A stretch of DNA of 64,000 bases. Source: Leishmania infantum JPCM5. Lineage: Eukaryota; Euglenozoa; Kinetoplastea; Trypanosomatida; Trypanosomatidae. A program made the translations under genes and the position numbers. Below the pieces are notes generated by a model that saw only the letters and a list, made by a program, of their open reading frames with translations, was not told where the DNA came from and searched no databases. How positions within the stretch are numbered: position 1 is the stretch's first letter; the number at the start of each line of letters is the position of its first letter. This document shows positions 51,801-61,100 of the stretch, one piece after another. The stretch covers positions 67,001-131,000 of the forward strand of contig NC_009413.2 in NCBI RefSeq assembly GCF_000002875.2. Direction: 5' to 3'.

Positions 51801-52920
51801 CCTCCGACTGAACTGGCACCGCCGCTGACGCCGGGGCCGCGGTTACAGGAGTCGCGTGAGTCGCTTCCGCTGCTTCCTCTACGAGCGCTGTGGGCCGCGG
51901 TGCTGCCGACGTCAGTCCCAGAATGCGGTCTAGCTGCAGCATGCGGGCCTTCAGGGCCTTCTTGCCCTCCTGCACCTGCAGCGCGAGCGGGGAGTCATTG
52001 TACATATAGAAGCTGAGCCGATCCTCCTCCTGCGCGATGGCCTCCCGCTGCTCCAGCTCCTCTTTGCGCAGAACGTCCATGGACGGCTTCAAGACGAACG
52101 TTACGAAGTTCACGGCCATCATCTCCAACACCACCTGCTGGTCCCACCTCTCGTACGCGAGCACGTATTGGCGCTCCGCCGTCTCGAGCTCGCACAAGTA
52201 GGCGCATTTCTCCGCCAGCGTTGGCAGTAGATCCATCGGCGTTGAGGCGGCCAAGGTGCGGGGCTCCAACGGTGCTGCCACGCTCGAGCTGGCCATCGAG
52301 CCGCCCCTGCTCGTCGGGGCGTTTGCCGTCGAGCACCGGAAGAAGGCGCGGTCCGTCACATCAAGCATCTCCCACCTATGAGCGTCTGTGAAGCCGGTGG
52401 ACGCGGACGGCGCTTCTGTGGAGGCCTCCGTGGTAGCCTCGGCGGATTCTAGGTGACCGACGGCGCCCCCGTGCTTCGGGCCCCCTGTGACGGCAGCCGC
52501 TGAGAGACAGGCCCCTGCGCTGCCGCCCCCCTTGAGCTTATGGCAAATCGCCATTCCGCGGGAGAACTTTGACATCTGTGGGTCTCGTGGACGCACAATC
52601 GAGGGCAGCTGCGGCGGCAGCACGAGAGGGCGCAGTTCCCCCTGCGACGTGTGCGCAAAGCGATCCTCGATGTGCAGCAGCACACCCCGATACGTCTCGC
52701 GCTCGGCCACACCGCATGTGATGTGTTGGACGCGTCGGCCCGCTTCCTGCCGAAGCCTGTTGCGATTGATGCCGTCCTCGGTAGATGCCATCGCTGATGC
52801 GACTCCGGGGATAGGGCGGCGAAAAGGTGGATGCGCGTCCGTGGTTGTGTAAGGAGGCGCCGTGCGGGGCTTCCTCTTGCGCACAGGGGAGGAAGGGAGA
52901 ATAGACGGAAGCGACTCCAT
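48817..52920 (-). CDS. Large coiled-coil protein with IQ motifs, probable cytoskeletal/flagellar
   Basis: Encodes 1367 residues from the ATG at 52920, 31 nt below a good candidate splice acceptor. The first 280 residues are basic then Ser/Ala/Thr-rich. From about residue 285 the chain is nearly all Glu/Arg/Gln/Leu-rich helix typical of coiled coil. Two IQ-like calmodulin-binding elements are visible: VLQKAFRRSLRGRLGWRF (about 685-700) and LRIQRMWRKYAAELECRR (about 1175-1195). No motor, kinase or other catalytic motif is seen. In trypanosomatids such proteins are often axonemal, paraflagellar or basal-body components; that is inference. No named orthologue recognised. Confidence 0.8.
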   Translation of the reverse strand: MESLPSILPSSPVRKRKPRTAPPYTTTDAHPPFRRPIPGVASAMASTEDGINRNRLRQEAGRRVQHITCGVAERETYRGVLLHIEDRFAHTSQGELRPLVLPPQLPSIVRPRDPQMSKFSRGMAICHKLKGGGSAGACLSAAAVTGGPKHGGAVGHLESAEATTEASTEAPSASTGFTDAHRWEMLDVTDRAFFRCSTANAPTSRGGSMASSSVAAPLEPRTLAASTPMDLLPTLAEKCAYLCELETAERQYVLAYERWDQQVVLEMMAVNFVTFVLKPSMDVLRKEELEQREAIAQEEDRLSFYMYNDSPLALQVQEGKKALKARMLQLDRILGLTSAAPRPTALVEEAAEATHATPVTAAPASAAVPVQSEGVSKVSPVSFSLDARTASSVTATSPQLPLDAGVPSDEARRILRRYVLQRHGTSLSAVGACTTMPQDDNNWSQTMASAYPCGDRSDTVCQSSTLILPPIASAQAPRRNAVGIADYIALLDESTKYYEQIVKTEERCRADMSQAFYEELQVVLEWQRRRMHLERLLYWRRQRETVLQEEVEALITVTPVLRLDEKVLLLLKILEGEEETVRRSVQDEEHASLQLLRQAGEDLRDVFNNVSLQERCMDALNSKVWTAEAVARRRLVIAEEADERRFSERLYREHLLSTLTGGMAQLRVLWHVSTAPAQCAALQVLQKAFRRSLRGRLGWRFTHQALGREINDARNAKKIATGKLAFQSFKNVLLAERTQLCEEQAQQHLREQYKLFANESGDRAAVCAEQEWSRNDVARAHLLHIEEVYAPLLTGTVVAESEVRLELEVEEELDRDALLATNAALIGIIEQKEATLLKERAGRKSNVREERASWHQLLSVEYDEREVHRLDEEVREAARENARAAFAEAAVKESRRHHERAMLMHVARMSEALVRLLGYEVGDSAMRRGIEEEEAAAARNLIDTMATTQCAAYASALEQRRQVELNRVHQQAICIEETENRASILHEEAAAWATTEQEVHILFSGPLHDLMVRRGAVNVISTWYTALRNGEIGRSVSRQRLRDDLSRHREERQMRSQQIAQRLHTQRVRSQLDILMMEMQKDQQEGVQQLLNILVKLEEPRKREQIESLQEIVFEILERNAEAHLVEVRRNFVNTEALIWQQESYERKVLKKAWRRTREELLEQRRRQLSEDYFALRIQRMWRKYAAELECRRNMSAQRAQVAALEVQARAAVGLEELEEAATQLYKPCLSSLYFDKHVRRSLARACDELAVGVADATQAEEWSERVSLLWEMRYEDCDPCLCEDEARARRVLEAQFHKPFLLQSELKGEEHLQRTMLMRERTLFLLRILAREERQRRLSLMSAEDQQRVSLRGQLAASTPADAQTP

Positions 52921-53968
52921 CCTGTCGTGGGCCTCTGTGCGCTGCTAGGAGCTGCACACGTGTGTGTGTGTGTGTGTGTGTGAGAGAGAAAGAGAGGGGG
53001 GAGCCAAGAGGTAAAGGCGGCAGCAGCCGTGGAACGGAAAGAAAAGGAGAGGAGAGGTGGGCTCGTTGGAAAGTCGCTTGCGGATGTGCCCGCAGAGAAA
53101 TGCAAGTGTGCGCTTCCGATTTAGCCAGTTCTTGAAAGTACCCCTGGCCTCGGATGCCTCGCTCATGGAATATACTTCCGCAGCACAGGCGCACGCGGGC
53201 AGACACACACGCAAACAGGGTCGATCGTCCTTTGCGCGCTTGCTGCCAGCACACCCCGTGGGACAGTAGAGTACAGCACGAGATGGGAGTAGGCAACAAG
53301 TGAAAAGCACGCAGTGAACAACGAGTATAGCGGCGCGCGTAGACATACGCACGTACATCTGTGCGAGGATGCACCAGCGTTCGGTGTGCAGCAGACCTCA
53401 CATGAGGTGTTTGGGGGGGGGGAGAGCAAGTGAGCACCCTCAAAGGTAGGTCGCTTTCTTTTTTCCGATGGCTCGAGGCGCACCGCACAGATTATGTCAC
53501 GGCCACCGCGTCCAGCACGCATCCTTCCCTTCCACCACCACCACCTTTCCAACGTCGCACTACAGTGCGCCCCTCGACCTGCTGAGGAAGTCACCACACC
53601 CGCTCACTCCTAGCTTGCAGTTGTACGGAATCTTGTTGTACGTGCCCGTCTAATCGAAGCATTTCCTTTCGGGCAGGTTGCTGGTGCGCTCGTGAGCCTT
53701 GTGTGAGTAAGTAGCAGAACAAACGGCAGCGCGCAACGTCCATACGCGGCACGAGCATCGGTTAACGCAAGAGACAAGAAAACGGACAGGCGTGAGGCAG
53801 GAGCCTGAGGGCAGGGGCTCTGCTGCGCGCACACGCACATGCACAAGACCGACAGAGGCGCACGGGTGTCACACTGCCTCTCAATGCGTCTATGTACGGG
53901 GTGCGCTGAGGTCGACCCCACGCCCCACAAACACCAACCTACACGCTCCTTTCTCATGCACACAAGCG
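52921..53968. other. Spacer between the zinc-finger and coiled-coil genes
   Basis: No gene supported apart from the processing signals noted at 52952-53001. G9 run at about 53413-53421. Contains the 3' UTR of the 53969-54493 gene. Confidence 0.6.
52952..53001 (-). promoter_or_regulatory. Polypyrimidine tract, AC repeat and candidate acceptor for the coiled-coil gene
   Basis: Transcript sense: CU tract (about 53001-52983), an AC repeat (52982-52961), then GTGCAG with the AG at 52953-52952, 31 nt before the ATG. Confidence 0.55.
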
Positions 53969-54493
53969 TTACCACTTAGGAGAAGCAGGCCACCGCTGAT
54001 CACGAGGCTCCTGCACCTCCTGCTTCACTGTGGGGCATTGAAGCGGTCGGTGCCACGTTGGGGTCTCGGTCATGGTGGCTTGCCGGTACACGCGCCGCGC
54101 CTCGTCCAGGGTGCAGCCCATCTCGTGCGCCTTGGTGGGCAGAACATGCTGCTCAAACCACTCCCACTGCTCGTTGGACGCCTTGAGGTAGGCTGGCTCG
54201 CCCGTTTCCTTCCACCAGTTCATCGTCTCGACCCACCGAAGACGGTTCACGTGCAGCTCGCTCTCTTTGTGCGCCTCATAGTCTTGCTTGTAGCGGAACC
54301 GTATGTGGCACAGCGCGCAGCTGGGCTGATCGCCAAAGTACCAAATATCCTTGCCGTTGTGCGGTACGCGCGTGCTGCGCCGATCGATCCACTTGCTCTT
54401 CTTTCGTATCCGAATGAGACGGCCGCTCACAGACGCAGTGGTACTGTTGATGGTCGTGACCTCCGCCAGAAGCGTGCGGCCGATTCGGAGCAT
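53969..54493 (-). CDS. Probable mitochondrial C2H2-type zinc-finger protein
   Basis: Encodes 174 residues from the ATG at 54493; the frame extends upstream only from a GTG. The N-terminus MLRIGRTLLAEVTTINSTTA is basic/hydrophobic without acids, like a mitochondrial presequence. One zinc-finger-like element CALCHIRFRYKQDYEAHKES (continuing ELH; about residues 75-97, C-x2-C-x12-H-x5-H) follows a basic region (RIRKKSKWIDRRS). The rest is Trp-rich (WVETMNWWKETGE, NEQWEWFEQHV). The single C2H2-like finger with a basic N-terminus resembles kinetoplastid mitoribosomal or RNA-processing accessory proteins, but I cannot name a specific one. Confidence 0.75.
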   Translation of the reverse strand: MLRIGRTLLAEVTTINSTTASVSGRLIRIRKKSKWIDRRSTRVPHNGKDIWYFGDQPSCALCHIRFRYKQDYEAHKESELHVNRLRWVETMNWWKETGEPAYLKASNEQWEWFEQHVLPTKAHEMGCTLDEARRVYRQATMTETPTWHRPLQCPTVKQEVQEPRDQRWPASPKW

Positions 54494-55139
54494 GGCGCTC
54501 AGCAGCAGCCACTTGCCTCTGCGCTCTTGCTTCGGTGAGCGCGTGTGCGCGCAGTCACTCACACGATTGTTTCTTCCTTGTTCTCCTTGTCGCTCTCTTG
54601 CGCGTTCGCGCCGACTCGATGCGCCGCTGGCGGGGTTTCACGGCGGTTGTGAGGCACAAAACGAAAACGTGCGCGGGTGGCGACACGTGATGAAGCATCG
54701 CACGCGAATACGAAAAGGGGTGGGGCAACCGCACATGGTGAATAGAGTTGTGCGTGCATGTTGATGAGAGGCAGAGAGAGAAAGAGAGGACGCACGCAAG
54801 CAGAAAAATGCAGCAGCGGCGGCAGAAGCACCGCGCAAGCGACGAAAGACTGCAATGGCTCGGGAAGCAGGGCAACAGCACAGCCGCCCTTCCCCATGCC
54901 GCCCCCGCTACGCTCAACGACCTCCACCCACACCACCAATCCCCTGGTCAGGATGCGAGCAGCGGCAGAGATGGGAACGGCACGTCGGCAAGTGCGCCAT
55001 GTGCCGGTGCACAGCAGCCGCTGCTTGGTGGCTATCCAGCAGAAAAGGCGACCCATTCGTATCACAGGCGCAGAAGCGTCGGAGAAGAAGAGAGCCGAGC
55101 AGGCGGTGTCAAGTAATCGAGGGGACAGCGCAGCCGCCC

Positions 55140-55145
<6 letters not shown>

Positions 55146-55182
<37 letters not shown>
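55146..55182. repeat. GT microsatellite
   Basis: Uninterrupted GT dinucleotide tract of about 37 bp in the long spacer. Confidence 0.9.
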
Positions 55183-55186
<4 letters not shown>

Positions 55187-55857
55187 GAATTCCCCTGCCG
55201 TTACACCGTGATCGAATAACACGAAAAGCGAAAAGGCGAAAGCGAGCCATGAAAGCACACGCACACGCAGGCACACACGCATGAGCGCACATCGGTGCAC
55301 CGACATCAGCGGCAACAGATAAAAAGCGGCAGAGATACATACGCTCACACACATGCACCATCACACATCAGAAGAGTGAAAGAAGAAAAGGAAGCCCACA
55401 GACAGCACAAATACCATATACACACATATATACGTGTATGTGTTTAAGGAGATCCGAATAGGAAGAAGAAGGGGGGCGTCGAAACGGCGATTCGGAATAG
55501 AGGACGTAAGAAGACAAAAAAAAGCTAAACAGAATGGGAGCCGACAAGCCGGGAGCCCAGGCGCATCATAAACTCGGCAGCGCACACGCCTTCACGCATA
55601 GAGAGAAACGACGTTCTCTGTGAACCACACAAGCACACACGGACACACGAGAGAACAACAGCAGCGGAAGTAGGGTTCCAGAGTTCCAAATCTTGCCCTT
55701 CTCTCTCAGTAGTCCTCCTTACAATAACAATAAGAACAGACATCCATCTCCCAGGGTAGTAGTCCTCACACACACACACACTCCTCCCCCGCCGCCGTCA
55801 CTGCCTCAGCGCATCCAGCGGCACACAGAGCGTGACAAGAGAACGCGAAATACCGAC

Positions 55858-55905
55858 GGGGGGGGGGGTATGAAGCTAAAATAAAAGGTGGGGGGGGGGG
55901 GGGGG
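55858..55905. repeat. Two long G homopolymers (C runs in the transcript)
   Basis: G11 at 55858-55868 and G16 at 55890-55905 on the plus strand, separated by an A/T-rich 21 bp. Sequence length across such runs is error-prone. Confidence 0.8.
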
Positions 55906-58114
55906 CAAAACGCAGACAAGACGACGATCCAAAGAGCTGCCGCATGTGTGGCACACACATCTAGGCTCTCTACGGAAGCAGGGCTCCCCATATATTGGGG
56001 CCTGCACTTCTTTTTTTTTGCGCATCCACTACGCACTTCAGGGCTGTCCTGCACACACATACCCACATATATATCCATACATATATGTATGCATGTATGT
56101 GGGTGGGTGGGTGAATGGGGAGGGGGTGCGCAGGTGTATAAGAGATGTGCAAAAGAATGCTCAAGATCGTGCTTGCTCTGCTGGTGTTGCGCCGCACCCG
56201 GAAACTACAGAGAAAAACGGCAAGCAAGGCATAAAAACGAGAAATACAGACTGTGGGAAGAACGACGAGTAAGAGGAGAGGACTGCGCGGCACTCGCCTA
56301 CCAGAGTGGGTAGATGAAGAGGGCCGAGGCGAGTGCAAGCTGCTGTTGAAACGAGTCAGGAAAGGAAAGGACACGCACCATCTCCTCACGCGTCACCGCT
56401 AATAGGGCGGCGAAGACGCACACAGACACACATGGATATACATGACAGGGGTGCTGCTCGTAACACAAAAGAACAATGAAAGAGAAGCACACCTGCGCAC
56501 CAGCGGACGACCGATGCTGATGAGCGGATGGAGAATGAGGAAAAGAGGGGAGGGGGCGGCTGTATGTGCGTGCGTGTGTGTTTGAGTGAGGAGGGGATGA
56601 GAAGTCGATGAGTAGCCAAAGAAAAGAGGAAGAGGAACTATTAACAGGAAAAAAAATAGAGGACGTAAAACACCTTCAAAATAACAGACATACGGGCACG
56701 TTCAGCTATGCCGGCTTACGCAGGCGCAGACACAAAGAGACTTCGCAGCCACCACTGAGCGCAGCACGCAAGAGGAATGAGCACCGGGTGGAAGAAGAGA
56801 AAGAGAGGGGGTGTAAGACAGTTACATGTGATCGTGCGTATCTGCTCATCCAGAAATCACATGCCCACCCTCTGTTGCCTCGCAACTACGAAAAGAAGGA
56901 AAAGGAAGACGCATCGCATAGGAAGCAGTCGGCAAGGGGGAGCCGGAAAAGATGGGCATGGTAGAGGACTGTGCGCGCGGTGGTGGTGGTGGTGGTGCGC
57001 CGCTTTGGGAGAGCAGAGTCTCAAAGAGAGAAATGGGAAACGACTCAGCGATCTCGTAGTCCCGCAAGCGCGTTTACTTAGCACGCACCGACACACTTAG
57101 ACACGTGTGCATATGCACACATACATGTGTGTGTGTGTGCATATATATACATACATACGTGTACACACACACATAGAGAGCGAGAGAGATGTCCACGGGA
57201 GGGGGACGCAAGAAGAAGCGCGAGATGACGAGGAGCGTGGCGGGTTGATGGATGGAAGCCCTCCCCTCCCACGCTCGCACGAAAGAAAAAGCGCGAAATT
57301 CTAAAGTAGAGCAGAGCACGAGGGAGGCGGAGGTGCTCCGAGCGAGAGAGAGAAACGGAGAGAAGCCGTCGTGGGGGAGGAAGGAGGGGCACTCCCCAAG
57401 GAAAAGACGGCATGCAAAGGCGCAAGCACGAAAGAAACGGTTCCATGGGTGAAGTCGGCACGGTGCAAAAGGGGCAAAAAGAGAGAACACAAAATGGAAA
57501 AGGGCCGGAGGCCGAAACAAAGGAAATGCGCAGCGCTCCAGAAAAGCGAGCGCCCTTTATCATTACATACGTGCCTCTACCAACCTCTGCGCGTCTCTCC
57601 CTCCCTCCCTCCCTCTCGCTGCATGCGTGCGTGGAGAGGAAGTGAGGTAGGAGGAACGCACACAAATGCAAAGAAGAGGAGAGACGATTAGCCTGCTTGT
57701 TCGCTAATTTCCACACAAGCAGTATACATCATCGTAGCACAAGATGCAAGGGAAGAGAAAGAGAAACCGCCACAAGGCATGACAGAGAGACACGCAGGCG
57801 CGCCCAGTTGTCATCTAGAGCAGCGGAACGATGAGGGAGACGTACGAAGAGGGAGCGCCTCACCGCCCCACCCACCACCACAGCTCACCCACCCACCAGA
57901 GCCCCGGACGTGCTCACCAGGCATGCGCACACTCAACACGAGCGCACACCAGCACACATTCCACAATGGACGCACTAGCAACACCCACACACACGTGCAC
58001 GCGCATCAACACCAATACATATGCAGAGTCCAAGCTAAGCCGAAGAAAGCACCTGCGGCAGCAGCCGAGGTGCGAGGAGCGTGCTTTCCTCTTGAGAACG
58101 CATAAGCGTAGTGC

Positions 58115-61100
58115 TTAACGATGACACCAGAACCGCGACTTTTTCGCCTGTGCAGGGGGTATCTCAGATGTCGACTTCAACGGTGATGGGCACGGAGACG
58201 AGGAGCCACCACAGGCGGTGCTGTTCACCACCAGATTGTTCGACAGCGGCGACGACTTCGAGGCCCGTTGCTGCACCGGCGACTCCGTCTCGCGCGCCTT
58301 CTGCACCAACTCTCTTGTCGCGGAGAGGTTATCGGGGCTTCCGGGAGCGATCGTCGAGTCGCCGTAAGGGACGCCAGCCACAGATTTTAGGTGCTCACCT
58401 CTGCCCTTGGGTTTCACGTGTTGGGCGACTACTTCCTGCAGAGAGGCCAGCGGCCTCACCGCACTCGAAGAGTGGGCCGAGCGCCCACTGGGCGGCCGCA
58501 GGGGCGGCTTTGGCAGCTGCGACGCTTTATCGTTGATCTCCTGCTTCCGCCTCTCATCCTCGCTGTCGCCGCTGTCTGCCACGTCGTTCGAAGAGCCCCA
58601 GTACGAGAAGTTACAGCCAGCACCACTGCTGCCGTCCCCCTCGCATGGCTCCTCCTCGCTGCACCGGCGCTGCACACATGGTCCCACCGCCGCAGTGTCC
58701 TCACGAGCCCCCCTCGCCGCTGCGACGGAGCGCGGCCGCCCGGCTGAGGACGTCGCCGGTGGTGAGGCAGGAGGCGCTGGCGCGGCAACGGCCGCCAGAG
58801 CAATGACGGCGCCAGCAACATTGGAGCTGCGTGACTCCTCTTTGCCGCTCTCATCCTGTTGATCCTCCTCATGGTCCTCCGTGCCAAGGTCGGGAGTGCT
58901 GCTGCCGGCGCGCGTGAGGAGACAGGGCAGTGGGGAGGTGAAGTCGGTGCAGCTTGTCAACTGAATCCCCGGCGTCACGACGCGATCTGGCGGTGACTCC
59001 TTGAATGGGGTCGATGTCGAGAAGAAAGACCGGTTGATTGGGCTTTGGATAGCGCTGGCGCTCTGGCTGGCGAAGCCCTGCTTGTACACGAGCGTGTGCT
59101 CCCGCGGCCTGCCCATATGGCCAGTAGCCGTGAAGGAGGCTGTGTGAACACTTGAAGCGCCGGAGAAGGAGTGTCGCCCCGCCGGCGAGGAGTTCGGCCA
59201 GGCGCACTGGCATTGGAGGCGGGCCGCTTGAAGTGGTCGTATCTCCGGCCACATCTGCGGCGCCGCAGCTTCCGCGACAGTTGGCTTAGAACGGCGCCCA
59301 AAGCCGGCGCTGGCAGCCGGGGGGCTCAGCGAAGCCATCGAAGTGCCAGAGCTCGCGAAGATGGAGGAGGCCTGGCTACTACCTGCCATGGTCTGCAGCC
59401 GATGGCGGTCAAGCACGGCCTCGCGCACCGCGCCACCTCTCGTCAACGGCGATTTAGAACCCTCCGTGCTGCATCGGCGATTTGCAGCAGCGCTCACAGA
59501 AGCAGCACCTTCGCGCGACATCAACGGAGGCATGGCGGCGCGCGCCGCCCGCGACATCAACGGTGAACCTTCTTTGTCGGACACTGGCCGCGAAGCCTGG
59601 CTACTGTGGTTCGGCCACCATAGGGTGGGCGCCGAAGACAAGTCGCTATGAATTCTGCTCGGTGGGCGTCGACCACGCGGCATCTCCACGCCCCCTGTGG
59701 CCGACGTGGACGGCTTCGCACCCACGGCCGCGGGTGTGCGGAACAGCGGGTGGCGCAGCACCGCTGAAAGCGGCAATCGCTGCCGCGGCTCTCGCACCAG
59801 CAGCTTTGTGCAGAGCTCCACCCACTGGTGGTAGTCCGTCTCCGTCATCCCGACCCGCTCGGGCACCTCCTCCAAGGCCGGAAACGACAGCGCCGAATTC
59901 AGGATCTCGCTGAACGTTTCACTGATCGTCGCCGCCGCAAACGGCAGGCGGCCGAAGATGACAGAGTAGAGCACCACTCCGAAAGACCACGCGTCCGAAT
60001 CGTAGCTGCAGGTGCTGCTCATGATAAGCTCTGGTGCCGCAAAGGCGGGGGTGCCGATGGCTGACCGATTCCCTTTGAGCCGCCCCTCCACATCGACGCC
60101 GGCGGCCAAGAACATGGACGAGTCCGGCAGGAAAGACGTCTCTGCCATCATCTGCGATGTGTTCGCGGTGTGCCCCGCCGGGCTAGAGCTACAAGGCGAG
60201 CGATCCGCCGTGCTCAAGGTTGCCCAGCTGTCATTGGCACCGCGAGACGACTTCCAGCGGTTATGCGGCACCAAGACACTTGCGTTGAGCCCCTCCCCCC
60301 CAGCTGCACCGATGGACATGTGCGCCGCCGGCATCTGTGGCAGCTTCTTGGAAATCAGCACGCTCTCACCGAAGTCTGTGAGAAGGATGTTGTCGGCCTC
60401 CGTGAGAAGAATGTTGTCCGGCTTCACGTCGTTGTGCACAATGCGCTGACGGTGCACGTAGATGAGGGCCTCTGCGAGCTGGTGCAGCAGACGAGCGCAC
60501 CGCGAGAATGGCCGTACAACGTCGCACGGTGCACAGCCGAGAGCAGCGTCGAACCCGTGCATCACGGTGAGCGGGCCGTTTTCGGCGTACGTCATGACGA
60601 GGTGCACCGAATCCTCCTTGTCGTCGTCGATCACCTCCTTCAGCTGCGCCACGTGCGGGTGATTGCACACGCGCCGCATAACGCGAATCTCCCGCTCCAC
60701 CGCAGGCAGCTCACTCGAATGCGCTGACTTGACAGACTTGACGACGCTGTCGCCGCCGACGCTTTCGCCCGCGTTCGTTGACCTCGACACCGTCGTGTGC
60801 AGCCCGGCACCGCCTGCACAGATTTGTAAGCTGCTGCCGTTCAGGTGCTTGCTGGAGCTTGTCTGCGGTGGTGGTTTCTTCGATGTGTTTGGGGCCTCGA
60901 CGTCGCCGCTGCCAGGCGTCATAGCCGAGGAGGACGCGGTCACGCTCTCCACGAACGGGATTGCAGCGTCACTTGGGTGGCTCGTCGCGGCCACATGAAT
61001 GAGGGAATCGAGCGCGGCCTCGCAGAGGCTCACATCCATGCTGTCACGCGTGCCTTCTCGCCGCGTAGCTGGACGCACTGAGGCAACGCTCATCGAGAAG

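Larger units (their letters stand above)
54494..58114. other. Gene-free 3.6 kb low-complexity spacer
   Basis: No coding region supported on either strand. It contains a 37-bp GT repeat (55146-55182), a G11 and G16 run (55858-55868, 55890-55905), TA/TG-rich stretches near 56065-56100 and 57137-57160, and many purine-rich (CU-rich in transcript) tracts. It must include the 3' UTR of the giant kinase gene and the 5' flank of the zinc-finger gene; its length leaves room for a small non-coding RNA or very short gene that I cannot identify. Confidence 0.55.

Noticed and set aside
52650..52760. Sm-like motif (ETYRGVLLHIEDR) near the N-terminus of the 1367-residue coiled-coil protein
   Set aside because: It resembles Sm motif 1, but no Sm motif 2 follows and the rest of the protein is coiled coil; most likely chance similarity.
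60360..60425. Apparent tandem duplication NILLTEA/DNILLTDF in the kinase
   Set aside because: The spacing from the catalytic Asn to DFG is the normal kinase distance, so this is chance similarity within the canonical segment, not an insertion.
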